A DNA stretch of 64,000 nucleotides from Tretioscincus oriximinensis (taxonomy: Eukaryota; Chordata; Lepidosauria; Squamata; Gymnophthalmidae), in NCBI GenBank assembly GCA_022410635.1, contig JAJVDF010000252.1, positions 1,579,569 to 1,643,568 of the forward strand, in the 5' to 3' direction. Of the stretch, positions 1-10,541 are shown one piece after another; the first letter of the stretch is position 1, and every line of letters begins with the position of its first letter. Both the position numbers and the translations under genes were made by a program. The notes beneath the pieces are model-generated. The model worked only from the letters and a program-made list of their open reading frames with translations. It was not told the origin of the DNA and did no database searches.

Positions 1-750
1 CAAATTGAGTAGTCATTTGCAGTGGTGGCTGGTGAGCTTTTAGGCAGGATGGTTCCAGGTGAGGGGGCAAATTGTCATGTGAGCAAATTAAACTATTTTT
101 AATTTAATAAATTGTTCTCATGGGGCAAAATCTTTATTATTTATTTATTTGCATTTCTACACCACCCTATACTTGAAATTCTCAGGATGGTTAACAAAAA
201 ACGAATTAACGTATTAAAACAACAATCATATTTGTCTTCGGATTTCCATTAGTATACAAAAATAAAATATTTGTTATACACTATCAATATCCCATTATTT
301 CCTTCTCAGTATTAGTGCTAGTCATAAAGAAAAAGATCAGAATCATTATAGCATTATTCTTGCCTGTCGTAATAGAAATATCTTAAAGTATCAACACAAC
401 AACTCTTGTATTATACCCAAAGATTGCAGTATGAAATGGACTGGCAAGTGCCCAAAATTAGTATTTCATTTCACTCAGATGCTGACACACATCCTTTAAA
501 AATCTGTGTAACGAAACCTGAGCGGGGGCTAGGACTATGTGTGTTCCTCTTTTACATATTTATTTATTAAGTATGGTTTTTGTAACACAGTCCCCCCCCC
601 CCCCTTATTAATATTGGTAGATGGTCTTTTAATATGAATAAGGCACTTGGATTTCATATATTTGTACGTGTGTGGATAGGATCAGTAAGATAGGGATAAA
701 ATTTAAAATAGCTCTGTAAATAGGGTTTAATTCTTCAGGTAGGCTGCCAC
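1..750. other. Upstream AT-rich sequence, no gene
   Basis: No coding exon or RNA gene is recognisable. The stretch holds an inverted SINE/LINE-type tail near 140-232 and a poly-C run of about 13 at 591-604. The rest looks like unique or ancient AT-rich DNA. Confidence 0.5.
140..232 (-). repeat. SINE/LINE 3' tail fragment, antisense
   Basis: On the minus strand this reads as GTTAACC, then an ATCCTGAGA-like block, a GTATAGGG-like block and an A/T-rich (AAAT)n end. The same tail occurs sense at 1440-1530, 4565-4672 and 10435-10540, and antisense at 12490-12600. It is a diverged 3' tail without its head. Confidence 0.5.
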
Positions 751-1150
751 CACTCCCCTCAGGAAGAAACCAGAATGAGCCCTTTTACTCTGTTATCCCA
801 AATAATAAAGTCATCTCTGTTTTATAACACAAAAACAGCTTTATTAAAACAAAGTAACAGGTGATACTCGAACTCAAAAGAAAACTAATGATACAAATTA
901 ACTACATTGAGTTAGAGTAAAAAGGTTCTGTATCCCTCTTTGATGTTTCTTTATTTATCTTCACACCAAACAAAGAACCAGTTTTATCTTCACACCAAAC
1001 AAAGAACCAGTTTTATTTCAATTGTTTTGCCCACATGCTCAAACAATCTCACACAACAACCATTTAACTCTCTATCAACGATCAAAACTCTCGCTCACAC
1101 CTCCTCCTTTTATAATCCAAGCCCCGCCCCGAAGGCTGTGCTTATTTAAG
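750..1150 (-). mobile_element. Possible solo LTR-like element
   Basis: Read on the minus strand, a GC box (CCCCGCCCC complement, 1121-1130) precedes a TATA-like ATTATAAAAGG (1107-1117). About 95 bp further is an AATAAA (1012-1017) with a GT-rich stretch after it, and a second AATAAA lies near 838-850. This is the U3-R-U5 order of a retroviral or LTR-retrotransposon repeat. A 29-bp unit is tandemly duplicated at 956-984 and 985-1013. No internal coding region, primer-binding site or target duplication was established, so this could also be a chance promoter-like region. Confidence 0.35.
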
Positions 1151-3257
1151 TGATTTCATTACAATCTGGTCTGTAAAAAATGTTTGCTCCATTCAGATAA
1201 ATGCAGTACATGATCATAATCATCAACTACATAGCTTGGCTTCACGAACAAAGATTTTATGAAGTGGATGTCCATGTCTCCTTCAGGCCCACGGGCGGCT
1301 TATGGGGGCAGTGTGGGCAAGGCAGAACCAGCCACATCAACTATAGGGGAAGGTCTTGTCTGAACATGGTGCTATATTTGTATCTTGGAAAAGGTTACAG
1401 TGTGGTGAGTAGTGATAACATACTGGATATATTGCTGTTTTAATATGTTAATTTGGTTTTTGTTGTTAACCACCCTGAGACCATTGTGTATAGAGCGGTA
1501 TAGAAATGTAACTAAATAAAAATAAAATATGCTTTCCATTCTCTTTTGTGAAATAATTAATGTTTCATCATTAGGAGGCTGAACATGCCAATTTATTTGA
1601 GAAAAATATTTTCTTCCTTTAGGAAAGTCAAGAAAAAAAGCAAGAAATCCCTTTCTTCCACAATTCTCTGCCGTTCCATTTTATTTTATGATTCTACCTC
1701 AATGTATATGTTCAAGGAAAAAAATCTTTAAAGTTACACTAATTGTAGGCAAAATACTATAATAATTTTCCTGCAACATCCTCAATTCTAAATACTTTAA
1801 CTATGAAGGCTTGTATGCAGAACCAAAGAATTAGGTTTTATGTTACGCTAATCTTCACAGAGCACACATTTTAGGTAGCCATAGAAATCTTTTCTATTAG
1901 TTCACATTTCTATTACTCTGTGTAAAAAAGAAAAGGTCATATCTACAGCATTTTTCTTCTTACTTCTTTGAAGTCTGGCTGGGTTCCCTCGCTTCAGGGC
2001 TTGATGACACACCTTTCATGTTGATTTTGAACACTTAAACAGAGTTGAATGCTTCTCTCAATACTTTATAATGCTACTTATGTTTTAAGAACTTGAGGTA
2101 CAAGACAAAAGATAATCTTCCACAACAGGACATGCAATTTGTGTGTACACTATAATTATATGAATGTATGAATATTATTTAACTTGTTAATCAAATTAAG
2201 TGCATTTGTGCAACTAGATTAGACCCATTTATTTCTATAATCACAGCAACACTACTGAAATTTATATACTTTTCACTTCAATGATAAAAAGTTTTTATGT
2301 CAAAAAAATAAAAAACTGACCTGAATTAGTATCCAGAAAACACTTACCATTTTTCACATCCACAACCCATGTTGTTTCTTTTTAATTATAGGGCACTTTA
2401 TTGGTTTGAACAAAAAGCAACATATCACAGCAGAAGTATCATACATTTTTCAAATTGCCCTGAATGCTGGCAAACCTAGTCATCATTTGTGCAGGGAACT
2501 TGCATGCACCAGTGCTGGGAAGTTTTACATCCCGAAAATTGCGCCATTGTATGCAATTTCCAGTGGAAGTCACATACACATCATGTCCAGTGGTCTCCTG
2601 TCTGAACCCAGGAATCCAGAAGCGAGAAAATCCTGGTAGGACATGAGTGGGATGAGCATCCTGCGTATCTCATATGATATGGGATATTCTCCTACTGTGT
2701 ACACGAAAAGCAAACAACTCCCAGAACTTTTGTATAGTTTTTATAAACTGTACTCTTTATCCTGGCCAGTTCATACAAACATCCTCTAAAAAAAAGTTAA
2801 AGTTTTCACAAATGGAAGCTAAGAGGACCAAAAAGTGATTTCTTGTTGGTTCTCTTCAAATATTACATATACTAATGAACTCTTTGGACTTAATTAAGAA
2901 AGAAAAATTCAGCATCTGCTCCTCACAGAACTAGCTGTTCTGTGAATATAGAATTGTGTATTAGAAATTAAAACCTGTTTAGCTGCTATAAACATAAAAC
3001 TCAAAATATGTATATGTAAAGTCAGCTTTGCTTGGAATGGTTTTGTATAACATGCTAAAATGTAACTTCACGTGGTTTTCAAAGAGTGGTTTTGCTTTTT
3101 TTACACAACTGCTGAAATATGATTTTACTTGTTTAGTGCAGTCCTAGAAACTTTCAGTTACTATATGTAATTTTGCTCCAGTGATTCTATTAACCCCCAG
3201 TTTTCCATAGATAGCTTGTATTTTCATTTTTGTTTGTGCTGTATGGTGGTTATAGGA
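1151..3257. other. Intergenic AT-rich DNA, no gene seen
   Basis: Apart from a sense SINE/LINE-type tail at about 1440-1530 (ACCCTGAGACC, then GCGGTATAGAAATG, then an A-rich end), nothing recognisable was found. Short open frames here have no family resemblance. Confidence 0.5.
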
Positions 3258-3612
3258 TCCATAGCACAAGAACATAAGAGGAGGCCTGCTGAATCAGACC
3301 GTAGCCCATCTACTCCAGCATTATGCCCCACACAGTGGCCCACCAATTGCATTAGTGAGTCTCAAGCAGCAGAAGAAAAACTCTCACCTGTTTTGACTTC
3401 CTGCAAATGATATTTCAGGAATACTACTATTTTCCCATCCTAACAGCTATTGATGCACCTCTCTTCCACGAATTTGACTAATCTTATCTTGAAGCTATCC
3501 AGGCTGCTAGCTACGACCATCTCCTCTGGAAATGAATTCCATAGACCAATTTATTTTGGTCTGGGTGAAAAAATACTTGCCCTTGTTGGTCCTAACTCCT
3601 CTGTTGGGAATA
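3258..3612 (-). mobile_element. CR1 LINE, 3' fragment
   Basis: On the minus strand the fragment encodes a GLWNSFPEEMVVASSLDSF-type stretch and a stop. This matches the CR1 reverse transcriptase C-terminal pattern (W-N-x-x-P-E-E-x-V followed by S-F-K-x-x-L). It then runs into the CR1 3' end with GGTCTGATTCAGCAGG-like and CTTATGTTCTTGTG-like sequence at 3258-3310. It is heavily 5'-truncated with small indels. Confidence 0.85.
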
Positions 3613-4921
3613 ATTTAAACTAAGGAAGTTTGCTGATTAGTTCTAAATGTTCAGATGAGGCTCATATCAGCAAGGTTAAAATGCAGTCTGGAAAACTTTA
3701 TGAAGTTGTACTGTTTCTTTTCTTTTTGTGTATCACAAAAATGTTAGCACTGCAAGGCACCCCATTAAATGAAGATTGTGTGTGGAAAATAGTTGTCAGC
3801 AGCTTGCAGCCAATGCAATGATGGTTGGTGCACTTTGAGATTTGGGGGGGCACAGGCTGGAGAAAGCTCCCTTCTTTCAGCCTTGGCGACGTTAGGAAAG
3901 GGACTGGGAGGATCATTCAAGCACCNCCCAGTCTCTCTTTCAGTCTGCAAGTTGAATGCCAATACAAAATGGCACCTCAACGGAGACTGAGAGAGAGAGA
4001 CTGTAGTCCTTGCCAGGCAGTCCTCCTATTGGTTCTGGGATCGGCAACCCCTTTCGTCAATAAAAAAAGCTCCCTGGAGCTTTTTGATTTGTTGGCAGCT
4101 CCTCTATGAAGGTCTACGATTGGCCAATGGTTCTCCATAGTCTTCTATGTCTATTGATTTTAATCTCTGAATGTTCACTGGACTCCATGGACCCAGAGGC
4201 AAGCTGCCACTGAGCCAATCCTGTTGTGGCCTGTACATCATCTAGTGACTTTCATATGGTGACTAATGAAAATACACCAAAAAAGTGCTTTTTATCAGCC
4301 CTAATTTAAAAATATTATAGAAAACAGATTTGGGGATATCCTGTATTCTTAAAGAGTTTCTCCTAGTGTAACCAAGATGATAGCTGATGAGTTTCTTGTG
4401 GATTTTATTTTAACATCTGGTAAAGCATGATGTGTCTTTTACTGAAAGTGCTGTATTATCAAAAAATTCCATAATCATGTTTACAAAATATAGTTGAGAT
4501 ACAGAAGATGCACTTCTTTAACTTGATCTTCAGTTGAAGAAATGTTGTTTTCTTTACCACCTTCAGATATTGTTTTAATGTGTCAATTTTGTATTTTTGC
4601 TTTGATTGTTGGTCGCCCTGAGACCTTCAGGTATAGGCAGGGAATAAATATAAATAAATAAAATAAACTCTTACTTCTAATTTGAAAACAAGGAATCAAT
4701 TGTTTAGTTTGAATTGGAATTTTACGTCTACTGATTCTATCAAGAAGAAAAATCACAAACTATTTTTCCATATATTGTATTCTATTTTTATTGCAATACA
4801 TTAGGACTATGTGACATAATAAATTATGTGTATATGAATAATACATGCATAGATGATATAGGAGTAATCACCATGTTGCATTTCAGATTGTTCTAACTGG
4901 TAATAATTCATGGTATTCTCA
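3613..4921. other. Intergenic DNA with one repeat tail, no gene seen
   Basis: Positions 3790-4250 are somewhat GC-richer and repeat-like, but I could not assign a family. A sense tail at 4565-4672 (GTCGCCCTGAGACCTTCAGG followed by (AATA)n) is the 3' end of a retroposon of the type seen at 23690-23743. No coding evidence was found. Confidence 0.45.
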
Positions 4922-5100
4922 CGAGGCACAAATTGCTTGGGTGTTAAGAGTTGGTCTTTCATGTGAGAGGTCTGTTCTTGAAGCCATGTGTCAGCCCTGG
5001 AGAGGGGTGGCTCCCTCTACTGGCCCCAGCTTTAGCCAACTCAGCTGTTTGAAAGAAAGTAGATTTGCAAAACTTATCTGTGAAGAAGATAGAATAATAT
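4922..5100 (+). repeat. Degraded tRNA-derived SINE, family A, 5' part
   Basis: It aligns by eye with the head of the better copies at 15194, 21845, 42711 and 60826: the GGTCTCTCATCTGGGAGAT block, GAAGCC-TGTGTCAG, GGAGGGGTG, and AGCCAACTCAGCT followed by GAAAG. Many substitutions and the missing tail make this the oldest copy of the family in the window. Confidence 0.6.
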
Positions 5101-5403
5101 CACCACCATCATCTCATGGTTAATATGATTTTGCAGTGAGGAATAATAATTTAATTTCTACAGCTGTAGTAGGGCATTATAGTATCCCCCACATCTTATT
5201 GTGTCTTTCATGTTTTGTTATGAATTACCACAAATTCATTACTCCATCTAGAGGAAATGCCTGAACGTTTGACTTTTCTGTGTGAGTGTGTTCCCTCTAA
5301 AAGCATTAAACTGTAGGTTTGTCATGATTTTCCTTTTTACTCTTGACTGTTGAAAAGCTTCTCTGTCCATATTTTTTTAATTTAAACCAAGGGTGTTCTG
5401 CTT

Positions 5404-7560
5404 GTGACAAAGCCTTTGATTCCGTTAACTACACATACATACAAAATCTTTGTCAAAATTACAACATGGGAGATAACTTCACGAATACGATCAAAGCTAT
5501 ATACTCCCTCAATAGAGCCAGAGTTAGAATCAACCAAGGCATCTCAAGATTTGAAGACCTGAAAAGTGGAGTCAAACAAGGATGCCCACTATCTCCATTA
5601 ATTTTCGTGTTAGCAATCGAAATACTAGCCGATAGAATTAGAGAGGATCCACTCATCCGAGGATACCAAATTGCTAATGAGGAGATAAAGATCCAACTTT
5701 ATGCGGATGATGCCCTATTGATTATAGAAATGATGCCCTATTGATTATAGAAAATCCCAAAATAGCAATTCCACGAATTAAAACTCACACAGATGAGTTC
5801 GAAAGAATATCAGGTTTAAAAATTAACATTGCCAAATCGGAATTATTAACGATAAACCGGAACGTTATTAAAACGATCTCAGGTTTAGATGTTAAAATAA
5901 AAAAAATGAAATATCTGGGTGTTTGGATTTCAAAAAACTTATTGAAACTATTCGACATCAACTATAAACATATTTGGGAAAAAACAAAAGAGAAGTTAAA
6001 ATCTTGGAAAAATAGGAACTGGTCCATCACATCAAGAATTAGAGCATTTAATATGATGATCCTCCCCAGATTCTTATTTTTATTTCAAACTCTGCCAGTA
6101 GATTTACCTGATCACAAAATAATACAATGGGAAAGAGAAATAAAAGCATGGGTCATAAAAGGCAACCCGTATAGAATAGCCAACGCGACCATTTACGCAG
6201 ACAAAAATAAAACAGGATGGGGTCTCCCATCATTAAAGATTTATTACGACTCATTTCAAATATACAAGATACTCCAATTGGAATATCTTAGAAATACAAA
6301 AACGACTAGAATAGAGTTAGAGTTAAATAACATAAAAAGCAAATCAGTATTAAACCCCATATACAGCAAATCGATATATAAGCACTGGTTAACTCCATTA
6401 AAGACCTGTTATAAAATTTGGAAGAAAAATTTGTCCTCCTTGGCCATTAACTGGCGACATCTGGCCTCAATACTAGCCTTAAATAGTACAGGGGATAGTG
6501 CCATGANTGAATATTTAGAGATTTTAAGGCGAAGCGGATTTGAAAAGATCCGAGATTTGATAAACAACAATGGAGAGTCAATAGAGTGGGCCAGGATAAG
6601 AAGATTAACTGTCCATCATGATCAGAGGTTCTGGCTTCAACAATATGCCATAGTTAATATTATTAATAACCGAACCTTTATACAAGCATGATAGGCTCAT
6701 CAAAGTGTCGACAAAAGTTATAAAAGGGGAAAAGAACCTGATCAAAGAAATTTATACTATATTACGTAATCATAGATATGAAAACAGTACTAAGTTGAAG
6801 GAATACTGGGGTAATGAATTACCGAGTATGAATGATAGATGGGAAGACTGGTACAAAATATTTCAAACATATAAGGATGTGAGAATAAGAGAGACAGAAA
6901 TAAAAAGAATTACAAAATGGTATAGGACACCATGTCAACTGGCTCATATTGGTGGGACATCACCACTCTGTTGGCATGGGTGTCGGGATAGAGGAACATA
7001 CATACACATGTGGGTTGCTTGTCCAGTCATAAAACAATTTCGAGCACTTATAGCCAGACAGATACAAGTAATTATGAATGGCGATTTCACAGACTCGGAT
7101 GAATGGTGGATGTTCGGTTTTTATGACAGCCCTGGATTACGGGCAGAGGACAATATCCTTATACAGTATGCCATGCTGGCAGGTCACTTAGTAATTGCTA
7201 GAGGATGGAGAGATCGAAATAAATGGACTCTAGATTTGTGGTGGAGTTATATTACAGAGTTTATTTTATTTGATGTATTACGGGAGAAGAGACTTCAAGC
7301 TATCGGAATACGTCAAAACCCTCACTGGACTATTAAGTGGCAAAAGCTCATTGCCTTTGCAGCTTTGAATGACTCATATTGATCACTAAAAGAGACTCTT
7401 CATATTATCCTGGAGCAAAGACTGTTATTTTGATTATCAATCTTGGTTTCGGTTTAGGGGTGGTGGTGGGGAGATCGGGGTTTTGTAACTGTATTGTTGT
7501 TTCTTTCTTTTGTGTTGTGTGTAGTGTTTTGTTGTGTCATTATATAATAAAAAATTAAAA
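5404..7560 (+). mobile_element. L1-clade LINE, 5'-truncated, ORF2 C-terminal half and 3' UTR
   Basis: The element starts inside the reverse transcriptase at DKAFDSVN. It continues through KQGCPLSPLIF and the catalytic LYADDALL motif (about 5699-5722), and ends with the L1 ORF2 zinc-knuckle-like pattern C-x3-C-x7-H-x4-C in CWHGC...H....C (about 6970-7025). The frame is broken after YADD by a 23-bp tandem duplication and again near 6690-6705. A 3' UTR with a G-rich tract near 7454-7480 and an A-rich tail at 7545-7566 follow. No clear target-site duplication was found. The many intact codons suggest a moderately young copy that cannot encode active protein. Confidence 0.93.
5407..7383 (+). pseudogene. 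L1 ORF2 reverse-transcriptase remnant (frameshifted)
   Basis: Three open segments (about 5407-5744, 5741-6691, 6705-7382) read as one protein interrupted by two frameshifts. The first contains the RT palm with the YADD box, the second the thumb and linker, and the third the Cys-rich C-terminus. The endonuclease domain and the N-terminal RT motifs are missing because of 5' truncation. One N at 6507 leaves a codon undetermined. Confidence 0.9.
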
Positions 7561-8750
7561 AAAAATAGAACTATAGTTCAGGAACATTCAAAACACTGCA
7601 AATTGAGCACTTCTATTTAAGCAACTCCTGGTTTAGAATTTCAGAGTAAAGGAATCCCCTCATATTAAGTTTGCAATACTTGTTGATATTTCTGCTTTTA
7701 GTGTTGAAAAATATCTATTTCCATATGATATATTAGATCAACAACAAACTCTAACCTTTATTAATCAGAGTCCTTTGACATACTTTCTGTAGTGTCTCTA
7801 ATTAGGAAAATGTCATCTAGATAATTTTCTCTGGAATGCTTTCATGTTCTACAATTGTTCAAGCCACTTCCTAAACTCCTGTTTTTACTATTGCAAGGAA
7901 CCATTATTTATTTTTTTAACATTGACACAGCCTTTGTGGAAAAAAACACATTTAAAAATGAAAAATATTTCGCTACCATAATCTAACTCTGAATTTAGTT
8001 ATAGTTCAAATCCCCTCTTCTTTAGAGCAGTTAAAAGAATGAGTACAAAACTGGTCAAGTCTATCAGAATATCTGCAGAGAAGCAGCACAAATATCATTA
8101 TAAAATGAGCACTATAAGGACAAGGATAGTAACTCACAGGTTTTAACAATATTTCAAAATGGATCTCTTTTAGAATTAATGCTAAATGTCCCCACTACTC
8201 AATCAATATTGCAAGAAAAGTGGTGTACATCTGGGTATTTCACACTTGCACACAACTGGCTGTATGGTATTCAGCTGGAATTGTGTGACCAGTCATCCCC
8301 AAGGTATATTATGGTGTTATTTCACGTAAAACCTCATGTGACCATAATGGTGTTGAGACTGATCCATATGATAGATACACATAGGTATGTTTTAGATACC
8401 ATCTGGACATTGCCTAAGTGTTCATTATTTTTCACAGCTGGTAGTGGGCAAAGGCATAGTCGATCTAACAATTGTATCTTCCTAAATGTGTCCTTCAGAA
8501 CTTCAGAAGCTAACAGAATAGGAAAAAAAAACATATATGACTGGGCACATGAAGTATTTTTTATGTTTGAGATCTTTTACTAAGAACAGAAAAGCATTTC
8601 TTGCTACTAGAGACAAATAGGGTTTTTTTTGTCTTCCAATAACCACGTCTAACAATAATAGGACAAAAATAATTTCTCTCTTCCTGTCCCCACTGAGTTT
8701 TATTCTGGGCTATAAATCAGAATTGGAGCCTGCCATTTCATCTATATGTT
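7561..8750. other. Intergenic AT-rich DNA, no gene seen
   Basis: A 134-codon open frame at 8179-8583 has no recognisable domain or homologue, and its composition is typical of noncoding AT-rich DNA. I see no repeat family here. Confidence 0.45.
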
Positions 8751-9480
8751 AAGAGGAGCCTGAATCTTGATGGGGTTGTTTTGTCCCAGAAGGAATGGAT
8801 GCATGATTTTGGGGTGCTTCTCAATTCATTGCTATTATCTGAGTCTCATATGGCTGTAACTGGTTTACCAGCTCCATCCATTCCTGGATAGAGATAAATG
8901 GGCCATATTAATCTCCCTTCTGAGTATCTCCATATTATACTACTGTAATGTACTCTACATGAGACTGCCCTTGGAAATTATCTGGAAGCTGGATCTAGTA
9001 CAAAATGCAGCGGTGTGATGGTGGTGCAGCTGGTGGACCTCTCTGATTATATATGCATCAATCAGGTCCTGCATTTTACTGGGACCACTTAAAGGCATTG
9101 ATATTAACATGTAAAACCCTAAACGGCCTAAATCAGCAGTTTCCACCTCATTGATCGCAGTCCCAAATTGAGTTGCAAAGAGTTTTCAATGAAATTGTTG
9201 CTTACCTCCACCCACCACTCAATGTCATTTCCAGTTTCTGGTCTGGAAATGACATCTTGAATGATGTCATTTCTGGTTCCTGGCTACGGAAATGGAATCT
9301 TTGAGTGATGTGCAGGGCCATAACTGACATGTCTGTGGAGTCGTGTTGAGAATGGACCTCTACAAATGACCTCTCAAAAAAAGTTGGAAACCAGTGGTCT
9401 AGTCCTTTGTTATTTGAAGAAGTGCCTTTTCTCATATAGGTCTCAAAGAGAAGGCATTCTTATAGTCATTCTTCTTTTCT
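8751..9480 (+). mobile_element. L2-like LINE, degenerate RT C-terminal fragment
   Basis: Conceptual translation gives LNLDGVVLSQKEWM and FGVLLNSLLLSESHMAV. These fit the L2/CR1-group reverse transcriptase C-terminal pattern (x-L-G-V-L-L-D-x-x-L-x-x-E). Remnants of the coding line follow around 8950-9130 and 9397-9450 (ATTTGAAGAAGTGCC). Stops and frameshifts are frequent. A hAT-type MITE at about 9134-9396 interrupts it. Confidence 0.7.
9134..9396. mobile_element. hAT-type MITE inserted in the L2-like fragment
   Basis: The left end reads CAGCAGTTTCCACCTCATTG. The right end, reverse-complemented, reads CACTGGTTTCCAACTTTTTTT, so the two are approximate terminal inverted repeats of the SPIN/hAT type. 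The flanking LINE sequence reads through across the insert. The 8-bp duplication is too diverged to be sure of, so the borders are approximate. Confidence 0.5.
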
Positions 9481-10032
9481 GTGATGGTCTCCAGAATCTT
9501 TAACAGCCTCACACTGGAGGTTAGGGCTTTTACCTTGTTTAGTTTCTGACGCTAAAAATTACTTTTTTACCTTTGATTCTTAACTGCTTCTAGAATTTAG
9601 TTCTGCCTTTAGAAGGAAGGAGGGTTATGTTGTAATATATTTTAGTACGTTTTAAAATTCTCTCCCCAAATTCTTCTGTACAAATGAAGGTAAATATTGG
9701 GTAAAGTACTAGATAGAGTTTCTGTTGTTATGTGTTAAATTGGCTTGAAGCAGTGTCCCTAGAATAAGAGCTCATAGGTAAGGTTTATGAATTTAGTATA
9801 AAAGATGTTCTTTATAGCCTACATTTTACCATCTTTTAAAAACAGTGTACAGTTCGGGTTGTATACAAGAATTTTTATGCTGCAAAGCATCTAAGACNTT
9901 GTCTTATTTGTGAAATAAGAGGGATTGTAATTCTTCCTATGAATTCAAGTGAACAGACACGTTCAGTAAGTAATAGAAACCTTTACTCCATGTGGCTCCA
10001 TATGGATTATATATTTATAACCCATCTAGGGT
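9481..10032. other. Intergenic DNA, nothing recognised
   Basis: AT-rich sequence with a single N at 9898. No open frame of note and no identifiable repeat. Confidence 0.45.
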
Positions 10033-10434
10033 TGCCATACGTCCCGGTAAACCGGGACATTCACGGTTTTAGGGACAATTTTATTGTCCCGGCTGGATTA
10101 AAAAAAAAGTTTTAAAGTCCCGGGTTGAAGCTCCCCACTCCGCCCCCGCTCCCCCCCGCCGCTCCCCCCGCCCCCGCTACCCCCCTCCGCCGCTCTCCCC
10201 CCTCCGCTCCCCCCTCCGCCGCCGCTACCCCCCCACCGCATCTGCGCGCGTGCGCATTGACACTTGTGAGACAGGCAGGAAAGACGTCCTGCCCGTCTTG
10301 CTACAAGCGTCCGTATGCGCATGCGCTCAGGCGCACGTGCGTAAGTGCGCACGCGCGCATGTGCGTAAGTGCGCGCGTGCACGCACACCCCACCCCGTCT
10401 CGGTTTTGGGTTGCCATAATATGGGAACCCTATA
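10033..10434. mobile_element. Non-autonomous hAT-like DNA transposon, GC-rich core
   Basis: The left end TAGGGTTGCCATACGTCCCG and the right end (reverse-complemented TAGGGTTCCCATATTATGG) form imperfect inverted termini. Flanks carry an 8-bp duplication with one mismatch (TAACCCAT and TAACCCGT), as expected for hAT. The interior has C-rich tracts (10125-10240) and a long alternating purine-pyrimidine stretch (about 10312-10390). Open frames in it are products of base composition, not genes. Confidence 0.65.
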
Positions 10435-10541
10435 ACCCGTCCCTACTTTTAATATGTGAATTTGGGTTTTTATTGTTAACTGCCCTGAGACATTCAGATA
10501 CAGAATGGTACAGAAATGTAAATAAATAAATAAATAAATGT
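10435..10541 (+). repeat. SINE/LINE 3' tail with (AAAT)n
   Basis: TTATTGTTAACTGCCCTGAG, then an ATACAGAATGGTACAGAAATG block and (AAAT)n. It is the same tail type as at 1440, 4565 and 12490 (antisense). Confidence 0.55.

Noticed and set aside
8179..8583. A 134-codon open frame in the upstream region
   Set aside because: No domain, no recognisable relative, AT-driven composition and no splice or promoter context.
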